Source: Clostridiaceae bacterium
Lineage (GTDB): Bacteria; Bacillota; Clostridia; Oscillospirales; Acutalibacteraceae
NCBI GenBank assembly: GCA_016296885.1
Contig: JAEDHT010000011.1
Location: forward strand, 1-54,491
DNA length: 54,491 nucleotides
Reading direction: 5' to 3'
The position numbers were made by a program, and so were the translations under genes. Within the stretch, counting starts at the first letter, position 1, and every line of letters begins with the position of its first letter. Shown here in pieces: positions 32,263 through 41,848 of the stretch. Below the pieces are notes generated by a model. That model saw nothing but the letters and a program-made list of their open reading frames with translations. It did not search any database and was not told the DNA's origin.

Positions 32263-32856
32263 ATGATAAAAATACGTGAAGCTATAATAGTCGAGGGGAA
32301 ATACGATAAAATAAAGCTTTCCGGACTTGTGGACACTTGCATAATAGAAACCAATGGATTCAGAATTTTCAAAGATAAAGAAAAGCGGAATCTAATCAGA
32401 AAACTGGCGGATGAATGTGGGATTATTATCCTTACAGACAGCGATTCTGCGGGGTTTGTAATAAGAAATCACATAAAAGGTATCACATCATCAAAAAACA
32501 TAAAAAATGCATATATTCCACAAATAGAAGGCAAAGAAAAACGCAAGGATAAATACTCTAAAGAGGGATTGCTTGGTGTGGAAGGTATTAGCGAATTTGA
32601 TATCTTACATGCATTGAAGCAATGCGGAGCTTCCTTTAATGATAATGAGAAAACAGGAAATAAAAATCAACTCACTAAGCTGGATTTTTATGAGTTAGGG
32701 CTTACAGGAATGCCTCAAAGTGCAGAGCTTAGAAAAAAAGTGCTTAATTATCTCAAACTACCATCATATATGACATCGAACAGTATGCTACAAGCACTGA
32801 ACAGACTAACTGATAAAGAAACTTTAAAACAGATTATTAACAGCATAAAAAAATAA
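32263..32856 (+). CDS. rnmV: ribonuclease M5-like Toprim protein
   Basis: 197 residues. The Toprim domain has EAIIVEGKYD (catalytic Glu) and LTDSDSAGF (DxD), then a DUF4093-type C-terminal half. RNase M5 trims the 5S rRNA precursor. Usually beside ksgA, here 13 nt behind holA; ksgA is not in the window. Confidence 0.85.
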   Translation: MIKIREAIIVEGKYDKIKLSGLVDTCIIETNGFRIFKDKEKRNLIRKLADECGIIILTDSDSAGFVIRNHIKGITSSKNIKNAYIPQIEGKEKRKDKYSKEGLLGVEGISEFDILHALKQCGASFNDNEKTGNKNQLTKLDFYELGLTGMPQSAELRKKVLNYLKLPSYMTSNSMLQALNRLTDKETLKQIINSIKK

Positions 32857-32890
32857 GCTTGTCGTTACATTCAGTAACGATAAGCTTATT
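32852..32890. terminator. bidirectional terminator
   Basis: A 17-bp stem with one G-U pair, AATAAGCTTGTCGTTAC/GTAACGATAAGCTTATT, with T-runs on both sides. It separates the convergent rnmV and protease genes. Confidence 0.9.
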
Positions 32891-32908
32891 TATTATATTA
32901 AATTTTAA

Positions 32909-35206
32909 TTATTTCATTATAAATGTTAGCGATTTACCAAGCTTAACGTCGCCTACAGAAAGACCGGCAATTTGTCTTTGCATGAGTACAACGTCCTCCA
33001 TTGTAACCTCGTCATCACCATTTACATCTGCAAGCATTTTAAGTGATTTTATAGAATCATCAGCGATATCTGCAATCAATCTCTGAACTGCAACAACGTC
33101 TAGCATTGTAACCTCACCATCGCCTGTAACATCACCATAGTCCATAACCTTTGTTCTGATTACAGAGCTGTATGAATTATACTTATAGATTGTAAGGTCG
33201 GTGTTTTCATCAGCTGATTTGTAGAATCTATAGCCACCAAGTGACTCATTGTATTTAAGGAATCTATCTGTTCCTGTAGCAACAAGTCTAAATGTGCCAT
33301 CAGTATCGCCATTCTCAAATTTCAGAGTGCTACCTGTCTTATCAAGACGAATTGTGTTAACATCTTCAGAAACCATGCGCTTACCATCAGATGTCTCAAG
33401 ATAAACATTATCATTATCTATTCTAACAGTCCAAGTCATATAAGACTCGAAATATGCCTCCTCAACAGGAGATGCGGACAATACATTATTTCTGCCCGGT
33501 AACATATAAGGCATAACAACTGTGTTTGAACCTGCTCCGTAGATAAGAATCTTATCACCATTTGCAAGTGTAGAGATATCTTCTACTTTTGTGAAGCCTT
33601 CTTTTTTATCGCTGTCGATTTTGTCAAACAGATCGTACCACCAGCTATTGCTGTCAGTATCTGACACATAATATACATCACTGTCAGTTGCGGTTTCTTT
33701 GTCATTATTAGTTACGCCATTTTCTTCATCTGTGAAAGCTTTAATACGATAGTTGATACCACTTAATCCCTTATCAACCCACTTTGAGCTGGAAGCATCT
33801 TTAAAGAATGACTGTCCCCTGGAAGCAGTGTTTGTAAATACGATCCACTGTTGACTTGAATCAGATCTGTCAATAAAGAAGTTTGTTTCACTTTCGTTTT
33901 TAGCAGTAAGCTTAACAACTACAGAGTATTTTTCACCGGCAGAGAGATATACACTGTTTGGAAGCTTAATTGTGTGATATCCTGCATAAGTCTCAGAACC
34001 GGTAATTTCTTCTGAAAGAGCCTTTGTGCCGTTAGTTGGGTTTGTTGCATCAGCAAGGTTTTTGTAAACCTGAACGGAATAATGAACATTTTTCTGAGCA
34101 GTCCAGAAAGAAACTGCCTTTAAGTATTCATTAGAATCAGCGGTAAATACGTTTGCGTGCAAACTACCTGATGTAGCTGAATCATATTCATAAATGCTAG
34201 AACCATCATACTGATAGTTGTTATCATAATTATCAGCATTCTCGAAAGCATAGAAAGATGCAACATCAGAGCAAAGAGACTTATCCTCATATGAAAGCCA
34301 GAAGTAACCGCCGTTACCCCAATCGGTACCCCAACTATTCTTAACGAGCCATGCACCGTCTTTGCTTGGAGATGACTTAAAGTTTGACTTTGAATAGTTA
34401 TCATTCCAACCAACAACTGTAACCTCGTGGTTAGGGCTACTTGTGCCACCATAATAGTAAGCACCTGTTGCTTCTTTGAAATAATAATCATCGTGATAAT
34501 AAGCTATAGTACCTGCACCATACTTAGTGATCATGTACTTCATATCTTCTATATCGTTAGGTGAAACCCAATATGCCTCTGTGAGGTGAACCTCATCCTG
34601 GAGATAAGCAGATGTATAATGAGCTGTAAAATTAGGATGTGCCTTTGAATAAGCAAACTGTGGGTATTTACCCTCATCAACAAGACCGGTCCAACGAGCA
34701 AGTGTAAAAGGAGTAAAGCTATTGGAACCGCCTAGATCAAGAAAGCTATAATATCTTGAATATCTGCTACCGATCTTAGTGCTGTCACCATTAAGCATAC
34801 CAAGAGCATCATAAGCTGAATTGTACATATAGTATGACAAATGAAGCTCCGAAAAATTGGAAGCTATAGAATAGCCATTATTTTTAATAAGGCTAGCCTC
34901 TGCAGATGCTGCCGCACCATGTGCCCAACAAGTGCCATATTCACCTTGATGTTTTATAGAGGTAATATAACCCTCTTCCACTGAACTATATGATTCAGGA
35001 TAATCAACGGTTGTCGCCATTCTTGGAACAACCACGCCATCAGCTTCATCCTCAGCATAGCCACCCTTAGCGGCATTGTCTACAGTGATACGATTCAAAA
35101 TGTGTTTTTCTGAATCAGTATCGGCAGATGCGCCAATGCTTGCAAAAACAGACATCATCATCATAACAGCTAGAATCAAACATAAACCTTGTCTAAACGT
35201 TTTCAT
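32909..35206 (-). CDS. secreted papain-family (C1) cysteine protease with dockerin
   Basis: About 765 residues. Signal peptide (MKTFRQGLCLILAVMMMMSVFASIGASA). The C1 protease has KHQGEYGTCWAHGAAAS (active Cys near 92), NHEVTVVGWND (His near 260) and KNSWGTDWG (Asn near 288). A beta-rich lectin-like region follows, as in related bacterial proteases. A type I dockerin closes the protein with two loops, GDVTGDGEVTMLDVV and DVNGDDEVTMEDVV. A longer ORF exists, but GGAGGAG sets the ATG at 35206. It is probably displayed on a cohesin scaffold, degrading dietary or host protein. Confidence 0.92.
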   Translation of the reverse strand: MKTFRQGLCLILAVMMMMSVFASIGASADTDSEKHILNRITVDNAAKGGYAEDEADGVVVPRMATTVDYPESYSSVEEGYITSIKHQGEYGTCWAHGAAASAEASLIKNNGYSIASNFSELHLSYYMYNSAYDALGMLNGDSTKIGSRYSRYYSFLDLGGSNSFTPFTLARWTGLVDEGKYPQFAYSKAHPNFTAHYTSAYLQDEVHLTEAYWVSPNDIEDMKYMITKYGAGTIAYYHDDYYFKEATGAYYYGGTSSPNHEVTVVGWNDNYSKSNFKSSPSKDGAWLVKNSWGTDWGNGGYFWLSYEDKSLCSDVASFYAFENADNYDNNYQYDGSSIYEYDSATSGSLHANVFTADSNEYLKAVSFWTAQKNVHYSVQVYKNLADATNPTNGTKALSEEITGSETYAGYHTIKLPNSVYLSAGEKYSVVVKLTAKNESETNFFIDRSDSSQQWIVFTNTASRGQSFFKDASSSKWVDKGLSGINYRIKAFTDEENGVTNNDKETATDSDVYYVSDTDSNSWWYDLFDKIDSDKKEGFTKVEDISTLANGDKILIYGAGSNTVVMPYMLPGRNNVLSASPVEEAYFESYMTWTVRIDNDNVYLETSDGKRMVSEDVNTIRLDKTGSTLKFENGDTDGTFRLVATGTDRFLKYNESLGGYRFYKSADENTDLTIYKYNSYSSVIRTKVMDYGDVTGDGEVTMLDVVAVQRLIADIADDSIKSLKMLADVNGDDEVTMEDVVLMQRQIAGLSVGDVKLGKSLTFIMK

Positions 35207-35377
35207 TTTTGTTCTCCTCCATATAGTAATATCGTTCAAAACCCAATTTATCTTATCTATCAGTTTAACACAAATAGAGAGAGAAAACAACCATTTTTCC
35301 GACTAACTTCCTATATTTTACCTTTTGCATAAACACAAAGTAACATTTTTGTAACAAGTTACAATTTAGTCTTTTTT

Positions 35378-36973
35378 TTAGAAACCTTGGCTGTTTCCAA
35401 ACTCCTCTAAAATCAGGCCCTTATTATGCTCTAAAGCCCAATCTATGCTCCAATAGCTTGTAAAGAAAAGCAAATTGTTGCCGTTCATATCTTGTATTCT
35501 TTTGGTATCAGAAGCCAAGTCAAGCTTTTTCGGGTCAATATCTTTGTTTCCTATCCATCTGATAAATTTATATGGTAGACTCTCCATAATAATTTCTACA
35601 TTATATTCATTGTTCAATCTATATTTTAATACGTCAAACTGAAGTGTACCAACAACACCGACATATACCTCTTCCATACCGGCATCAAGCTCTTTGAATA
35701 TCTGGATAGCACCTTCTCTGGCTATCTGGGTGGTGCCTTTCACAAACTGTTTACGCTTCATGGTATCCTTTTGGCGCACAAGTGCAAAATATTCTGGTGC
35801 AAATGTAGGTATACCTCTGTATTTAAATTTATTGTTTGCTGTACAGATTGTATCACCTATTGAGAAAATACCCGGATCAAACACACCGATTATATCACCT
35901 GCATATGCCTCATCAACTATTTCACGTTCTTGTGCCATAAGCTGTTGTGGCTGTGAAAGATGCATCTTTCGCTCACCCTGTACATGATAAACTTCCATGT
36001 CTTTCTCAAATTTACCTGAACATATTCTCATAAATGCAATTCTATCACGATGGGCTTTATTCATGTTAGCCTGAATTTTAAACACAAACGCTGAGAACGG
36101 AGATTGAACAGGGTCAATAATTCCACAATCAGCCTCACGTGGCAATGGAGATGTTGTGATTTCAAGAAACTTTTCCAAAAAGGGCTCAACGCCAAAGTTT
36201 GTAAGTGCAGAGCCAAAAAATACGGGTGTGAGCTTGCCTGCTCTGACAGCCTCAAGATCAAAGCTATCGCCCGCACCCTCAAGCAAATCAATATCATCAT
36301 AAAGCTCTTGCATTTGGTATTGATTAATATACTCTTTTAGTTCCGGTGCATCGAGAGAAAGTGTTTCAGAGTCAACTTCTTTTTGACCGTTATTTGCGGT
36401 AAACATTAATAGCTTCTTTTTATTTCTGTCATAAACGCCCTTGAACTCCTTGCCGGAGCCTACAGGCCAGTTTATAGGGCAGGTATTTATTCCCAAAACA
36501 TTCTCTATGTCTTCCAAAAGTTCAAATGGATTTTTGGCATCCCTATCCATTTTGTTAATAAATGTGATGATAGGAATTCTTCTCAACAAACAAACCTTAA
36601 AGAGCTTTATGGTTTGTGCTTCAACACCTTTTGAAGCATCTATAACCATGACCGCTGAGTCTGCAGCCATGAGGGTTCTATAGGTATCCTCTGAGAAGTC
36701 CTGATGTCCAGGGGTATCAAGAATATTTATACAGCAATCATTATATTTAAATTGTAAAACAGAGCTTGTAACCGAGATACCTCTTTGTTTCTCTATTTCC
36801 ATCCAGTCGGACACAGCGTGTTTGGATGTCTTTTTACCTTTTACAGAACCTGCTAAGTTTATAGCACCACCATATAACAGTAGTTTTTCTGTAAGAGTTG
36901 TTTTTCCTGCATCAGGGTGCGATATTATCGCAAAGGTTCTGCGTTTTTTTATTTCATTTTGTATTTCCGACAA
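35378..36973 (-). CDS. prfC: peptide chain release factor 3
   Basis: 531 residues from the TTG at 36973, 8 nt after AAGGAG; a longer in-frame extension lacks a site. GTPase motifs SHPDAGKTTLTEK, DTPGHQDFSEDT and NKMDRD are present. RF3 removes RF1/RF2 from the ribosome after termination. It lies 28 nt after the BY-kinase gene stop on the same strand. Confidence 0.94.
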   Translation of the reverse strand: MSEIQNEIKKRRTFAIISHPDAGKTTLTEKLLLYGGAINLAGSVKGKKTSKHAVSDWMEIEKQRGISVTSSVLQFKYNDCCINILDTPGHQDFSEDTYRTLMAADSAVMVIDASKGVEAQTIKLFKVCLLRRIPIITFINKMDRDAKNPFELLEDIENVLGINTCPINWPVGSGKEFKGVYDRNKKKLLMFTANNGQKEVDSETLSLDAPELKEYINQYQMQELYDDIDLLEGAGDSFDLEAVRAGKLTPVFFGSALTNFGVEPFLEKFLEITTSPLPREADCGIIDPVQSPFSAFVFKIQANMNKAHRDRIAFMRICSGKFEKDMEVYHVQGERKMHLSQPQQLMAQEREIVDEAYAGDIIGVFDPGIFSIGDTICTANNKFKYRGIPTFAPEYFALVRQKDTMKRKQFVKGTTQIAREGAIQIFKELDAGMEEVYVGVVGTLQFDVLKYRLNNEYNVEIIMESLPYKFIRWIGNKDIDPKKLDLASDTKRIQDMNGNNLLFFTSYWSIDWALEHNKGLILEEFGNSQGF

Positions 36974-37001
36974 ATTTACTTCTCCTTTTGTGCTAAGCAG
37001 A

Positions 37002-37748
37002 TTAATATCCGTATCTATAGCGGTTATAATAGCGGTTGTAATACTTTTTATCTTTCTGCACACAACCAATCTTCATAAAACCAAGCGCATCTGCCTCAGC
37101 AAGTTCCAGTGAACTGAGCATTTTGGCTATATCATTGTGAGTTGTGTGCTTTTCTCTGACAATAAGCACATAACCTGCCACCTGATCCTTAAGCATAAGT
37201 GCATCTGTAACTATACCTATAGGTGGCGAGTCGATTAGAACGAAGTCATATTCCTCACTAAACCTTTTAAACACTATTTCAAGCTGTTGAGATCCCAATA
37301 ACTCAGATGGGTTTGGGGGAATGGTGCCGGCAGTTATTACATCAAGATTTGGCAAAAGATCCTTCTTAATAACCTCTTCCGGCGTACGGAATTTTCCCAA
37401 AAGCTCAGAGAGTCCAATATCATTTTTGAGTTTTAGCAAGTTATGGATATTAGGCTTTCTCATATCAGCATCAATAAGCAAAACCTTGACACCCATTTTT
37501 GAGACGGATATAGCCATATTAGTGATAGACGTGCTTTTTCCTTCTCCTTTATTATAACTAGTAAATACAACAAACTTATTGTTTTTGGCTGACACTGCAA
37601 ACATCAAATTTGATCTTGCTATTTTGTATGCTTCAACAACAGCAAACTTATCGTTATTAATAAGTATATTCTTAGATTTATCATTTGTTTCAGGAGCTTT
37701 TTTCTTCATCATATTCTGCTGAAACAATTTCAAGTCATAAAGATTCAA
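37002..37748 (-). CDS. BY-type tyrosine kinase (CpsD/CapB family)
   Basis: About 248 residues. Walker A FTSYNKGEGKSTSITN, Walker A' VLLIDADMRKPN and Walker B DFVLIDSPP are typical of bacterial tyrosine kinases. The C-terminus is a tyrosine cluster (KKYYNRYYNRYRYGY), the autophosphorylation site. The TTG start at 37748 has AAGGAGG 8 nt before; an in-frame GTG at 37757 overlaps the site. The membrane activator YveK-type gene is directly upstream. It normally controls exopolysaccharide chain length, but no glycosyltransferase or polymerase genes are in this window. Confidence 0.9.
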   Translation of the reverse strand: MNLYDLKLFQQNMMKKKAPETNDKSKNILINNDKFAVVEAYKIARSNLMFAVSAKNNKFVVFTSYNKGEGKSTSITNMAISVSKMGVKVLLIDADMRKPNIHNLLKLKNDIGLSELLGKFRTPEEVIKKDLLPNLDVITAGTIPPNPSELLGSQQLEIVFKRFSEEYDFVLIDSPPIGIVTDALMLKDQVAGYVLIVREKHTTHNDIAKMLSSLELAEADALGFMKIGCVQKDKKYYNRYYNRYRYGY

Positions 37749-37766
37749 AACAGGCACCTCCTTAAG

Positions 37767-38501
37767 TTATGTGCTGGTATCAATAATCTCAGCAAATACA
37801 GGTATATCATAAATCTTGTACAAGTCATCACCTGATTTTATAGACGTATCAATAAATCCTATTAACAAGGCAATTCCAACTGCAACTGCCAAACCTGCAC
37901 CAAATCCATAAATAATATTTTTACTTAAATTAGGCGAAATAGGTGCGGATGGTTTGTTTGGTTCTTCCACCATAAATATCTGACCGGTAGGAAAATATCC
38001 CTTATAATATTTTTCTGACTGTCTAAAAATCGCATTAAGTATTTGCACAGTATCATTTGGATTTGTAAGAGTTATTGACACGCTCATTACTTGCGAATCG
38101 TTCACACTAGAAAAAGTAACTGCACCTTTCAGCGTACCCGGCGAGTAAGAATTCTCTGTTTCCAATTCGGAATCAGCTAAAACCTCAGTCATAAATCTAT
38201 TTGTGCTAAACAACAGAGAACAAGTTTGAGCAATAGCTGCAGATGCACTCATATTATATGGGTTAACCTTTGTACCACTACTATTACTTGTAACATAGTT
38301 CTCATAGTCAGAATCCTTTTCAGAAGCGGCGTCTGTGTTTTTCACATAAATCATCATACTGGTTGAATATGTGGGTGTAATGAGAAATATTGTGTATGTG
38401 TAAGATAAAAACGCACATATAAAAGGCAATATTACAATCAGTTTGATATGTGCAAGAAGCATATTAAGATAATCTTTTATTGAAAATTGTCTCTTCATCA
38501 T
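37767..38501 (-). CDS. YveK/CapA-type chain-length determinant, BY-kinase partner
   Basis: 244 residues of the Wzz family. Two membrane helices (IKLIVILPFICAFLSYTY near the N-terminus, IIYGFGAGLAVAVGIALLIGF near the C-terminus) flank an extracellular part. The C-terminal cytosolic tail is the usual activator of the CpsD-type kinase. AAGGTG precedes ATGATG. Together with the next gene it is a complete kinase-modulator pair. Confidence 0.88.
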   Translation of the reverse strand: MMKRQFSIKDYLNMLLAHIKLIVILPFICAFLSYTYTIFLITPTYSTSMMIYVKNTDAASEKDSDYENYVTSNSSGTKVNPYNMSASAAIAQTCSLLFSTNRFMTEVLADSELETENSYSPGTLKGAVTFSSVNDSQVMSVSITLTNPNDTVQILNAIFRQSEKYYKGYFPTGQIFMVEEPNKPSAPISPNLSKNIIYGFGAGLAVAVGIALLIGFIDTSIKSGDDLYKIYDIPVFAEIIDTST

Positions 38502-38569
38502 TGTTATTCACCTTAATCTTATATCATTTTTTCTACAGTTTGCTTAAATATAAATAACCCCTTATTTTA

Positions 38570-40228
38570 TTACCATTTATTGTGACTATCATGCGTTACA
38601 AGGCTTTTTCTAGCTTCAGAATTATTAGAATTTAAACTGTTTCTTTGCGGTATGTTGGAGCTAACAGAATTTTTAGGTGGTATTGCCATCGATGATTTAG
38701 TTTGTCCGGATGGCATTCTCCTGGTTCCCTTGGCTGAATTTTTATTATTTACTTTGTTATGTGTTTTTTTTGACTTCTTATTTTGTTTTTTACTGTTTTT
38801 ACCGGAACTAATTGCAAGCGAGACTAGATATATGATCAAAAGTCCTGCACCGATAAAAGCATTTCCTATTCCCTTTAGTATCTTTAACGGTATATTTGAT
38901 GATTCTTTATCTTTTGCCTTTGAGTAGCTCTTATATTTATGATCTTCACGAGATTTATTTACATAGAGCTTATCCTCTGGGGCAACGTCAACTTTATCAT
39001 CAATCAGACTTTGAGGGTGATCAGATAAATCAAGATTTACATCTGAAGCATCATGACTGTCATCACCTGTGTCCTCATGGTCTTCGTTTGCGCTTCCCTC
39101 AGCAACAACGAAATCCTCATCATCCAAATTATCGCTAACCAATGAATCGAGGTCCATACTCTCATAAGTAACAAAATCCTCATTATCTGAATTTTCAGAT
39201 TGCGTTTCAGTTTCATTTGTTGATGTATCATCAACTTCTTGTTCTTTATCAGGGGAATCCATTTCTACGTTTTCAGTATTAACACTCCCTGCATCATCGG
39301 AAGAATCTCCACTCGGAACTTGCACTTCTGTTTCATTGATAGGTTTTTTAGCTTTTCCGAACTCTGCATCAAATTTAGCAGCATCTGTAATAATAATAAG
39401 TGGTTCTTCAGGTTCTTCGTCTTTATTCTCAGAGCTGTCATATCTCTGGGTATTTTCTAAAAACTCTTCTAATTTAGCATTTTCTTCACTAGCTGTTGCG
39501 TGTGCAATATTTCTCTTTTTTCTCTTCATAATCAAGATTATTGCGATTACAAATACAACAACTGCTGCTACCAGCACGATAATATACGGCAATACTGAAT
39601 TGAAATCAAAGAATTTCTTTGTAATTGTACTAAAATTAATGCTGTCTACTATATTTTTTAGAACTTCCACCTGTTCGTTGGTATAGGTAGTTGAGTTCAC
39701 TGCAAGTTGAACTACTATTCTCTGTCCATTAACTATTGTTATATACTGTGCTATACTAAGCGGACTTCCGCTTGATGATGTATATTTTGAGGTTGGACAG
39801 AAAAAGAATGCCTGTCCATTTTTAAGCTCATATGTATAGCAATTTGTACATTCCGGCTGATTTTTAAAGGTTTGTGTAATCTCTTCCTTTTGACTATCGG
39901 ACAAGGTGGTAAAATCATAATAGCCTCTGCTTTCGTCATTTTCAATCATAGAAAGCGTTATCTTATAGCTACCATCCTTCGCCTGAGCATATAAATACAC
40001 ATTGTCGTCCTCAAGAATTTTCATTGTGTTATTATAATCAAGTCCTGAGTTTTGAAACACAGGATCCTGAGGTGTTGATAAACGTGAGATTGCAACAACA
40101 TCGTCAGGAGTTTTAATTTGCATATTTAATTCTTTGATTTCAAATGCAGTGTCTGCATATGCTGTCAATCCCAATGCAGAAAAAGCAAACACAAGAGATA
40201 ATATGATACTCAACACTTTATATTTCAT
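38570..40228 (-). CDS. signal-peptide membrane protein with long acidic cytosolic region
   Basis: 552 residues, family not recognised. A signal peptide (LSIILSLVFAFSALGLTAYA) is followed by an extracytoplasmic domain (30-205) with a QPECTNCYTYE cysteine pair. A transmembrane helix (YIIVLVAAVVVFVIAIILIM, about 215-235) is followed by RKKR. Next comes a roughly 200-residue segment very rich in Asp and Glu, a second hydrophobic helix (IGNAFIGAGLLIIYLVSLAI), and a tail rich in Asn, Ser and Lys. GGAG precedes the ATG. It lies directly upstream of the BY-kinase pair on the same strand; a partner or substrate role is only a guess. Confidence 0.75.
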   Translation of the reverse strand: MKYKVLSIILSLVFAFSALGLTAYADTAFEIKELNMQIKTPDDVVAISRLSTPQDPVFQNSGLDYNNTMKILEDDNVYLYAQAKDGSYKITLSMIENDESRGYYDFTTLSDSQKEEITQTFKNQPECTNCYTYELKNGQAFFFCPTSKYTSSSGSPLSIAQYITIVNGQRIVVQLAVNSTTYTNEQVEVLKNIVDSINFSTITKKFFDFNSVLPYIIVLVAAVVVFVIAIILIMKRKKRNIAHATASEENAKLEEFLENTQRYDSSENKDEEPEEPLIIITDAAKFDAEFGKAKKPINETEVQVPSGDSSDDAGSVNTENVEMDSPDKEQEVDDTSTNETETQSENSDNEDFVTYESMDLDSLVSDNLDDEDFVVAEGSANEDHEDTGDDSHDASDVNLDLSDHPQSLIDDKVDVAPEDKLYVNKSREDHKYKSYSKAKDKESSNIPLKILKGIGNAFIGAGLLIIYLVSLAISSGKNSKKQNKKSKKTHNKVNNKNSAKGTRRMPSGQTKSSMAIPPKNSVSSNIPQRNSLNSNNSEARKSLVTHDSHNKW

Positions 40229-40339
40229 AGGTTTTCTCCAAGCTATATTTTATTATCATACATAATACACGTAGTTTATTTTATTATACAAGTTTATTTA
40301 CTAAATTACAAGCGTTTATAATAAAATACTTATGCTTAA

Positions 40340-41734
40340 TTATTTTTCTGCAACATTCTTTTTGTTTTCAAACCCATGCAACCAATCTGAACGACGATAG
40401 TAAATGAAATATATGATAGAGCTTATCGCCCAGGTAAGTGGATAGGCTATATAGATAAACTCAATTTTATTGATAAAGTGCATTACTGTAGCTATGTAAG
40501 AAACACGTAGCACACACCATACTGAGAGCATTATTATCATCGGCACAATTGCCTTGCCTGCACCACGACACAGTGCTGCAATAATATGCGAAAAGGCAAG
40601 TAAGAAATAGAACAATGCCACTGTATGGGCCTGAGTCACTCCATATTCGATAACCTTAGGATTTTTGTCAAAAAGACCTATGAAATTCGGAGCAAATATA
40701 TAGCATATAACACCGATCGTTTCAGCAAGCCCAACTGCTGTAAAAATGGCAAATTTTGCGCCTTTTTTGGCTCTATCGTATTTTTTAGCACCGAGATTTT
40801 GGCTTATAAAGGTTGTCATTGTCATAGAAAAGCTTGTTATAGGTAAAAATGCAAAACCCTCTATCTTAGCATGAGTACCATACGCAGCCATGGCAAGCTT
40901 TCCAAAGGAATTTATCTGGGATTGCACAATTACATTCGCAAGCGCAATAACAGAATTTTGTACACCCGCAGGCATTCCGTATTTTAATATTTCCAAAAGC
41001 ATATCCTTATGAAATCGTATCTTCTTTATATCAACTGTGTAGATGTGTCCCTTTTGCATTAAATGTACAAGGCATAATATAAAACTGGTTGCCTGTGAAA
41101 TAACTGTGGCTGTAGCTGCTGCCCAAACTCCCCAATTAAAAACACCTATAAACAGAACATCAAGAAATATATTGAGTAAAGACGAAAAAATCAGATAATA
41201 TAGAGGGCGTTTACTATCACCCACCGCATTCATTATACCCGTACAGATATTGTACATAACAAAGGCTATGGCACCCATAAAATAGTGTCTGAAATACTCT
41301 ACAGCTTGGGGCAATACATCTGGATCGGTGTTCATCCATTCTAAGAATATTGGTGTGAGCGTAACGCCTATTACGGTGAGCATTACACTGCTAACAAGAC
41401 CAAAAGCAATATTTGTATGGATAGCATTTGAAACACGCGTGTCATCATTTGCTCCAAAATATCTGGATATAACCACACCCGCACCCATAGAGGAGCCTAT
41501 AAAAAAGCTATTCAGGAGAAAAATCAGAGTACCCGACGAGCTCACCGCCGCCAGAGCCTCTGTGCCGAGAAACCTACCTACTATAAATGTATCAGCTGTG
41601 TTATAAAGTTGTTGAAACACTTGGCTTAGGAATATTGGAAGAGCAAACCGCAAAATCATTTTTATAGGATTGCCGACTGTCAAATCCATTACACCATCAT
41701 TTAATTTATTATGTAATACCTTATTTTTTGTCAT
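40340..41734 (-). CDS. MATE family efflux transporter
   Basis: 464 residues, about 12 membrane helices in two repeats. It begins NPIKMILRFALPIFLSQVFQQLYNTADTFIVGRFLG, diagnostic of the MATE/DinF group, with repeat 2 at KYGMPAGVQNSVIALANVIVQ. A cation-coupled exporter of drugs or metabolites; the substrate is not readable. It stands alone downstream of glgP. Confidence 0.92.
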   Translation of the reverse strand: MTKNKVLHNKLNDGVMDLTVGNPIKMILRFALPIFLSQVFQQLYNTADTFIVGRFLGTEALAAVSSSGTLIFLLNSFFIGSSMGAGVVISRYFGANDDTRVSNAIHTNIAFGLVSSVMLTVIGVTLTPIFLEWMNTDPDVLPQAVEYFRHYFMGAIAFVMYNICTGIMNAVGDSKRPLYYLIFSSLLNIFLDVLFIGVFNWGVWAAATATVISQATSFILCLVHLMQKGHIYTVDIKKIRFHKDMLLEILKYGMPAGVQNSVIALANVIVQSQINSFGKLAMAAYGTHAKIEGFAFLPITSFSMTMTTFISQNLGAKKYDRAKKGAKFAIFTAVGLAETIGVICYIFAPNFIGLFDKNPKVIEYGVTQAHTVALFYFLLAFSHIIAALCRGAGKAIVPMIIMLSVWCVLRVSYIATVMHFINKIEFIYIAYPLTWAISSIIYFIYYRRSDWLHGFENKKNVAEK

Positions 41735-41802
41735 ATACTCACCGAATAATAAAAATTAACTGTCTACAAAGCAAAAAAAGCTATATCATTTTACGAAAAT
41801 TG

Positions 41803-41829
41803 AAGCCGCAAATATAAAACTTGCGGCTT
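41803..41829 (-). terminator. terminator after glgP
   Basis: A perfect 9-bp stem, AAGCCGCAA/TTGCGGCTT, just past the glgP stop. The T content after it on the minus strand is moderate. Confidence 0.65.
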
Positions 41830-41848
41830 ACAACAAATTATTATTAAA

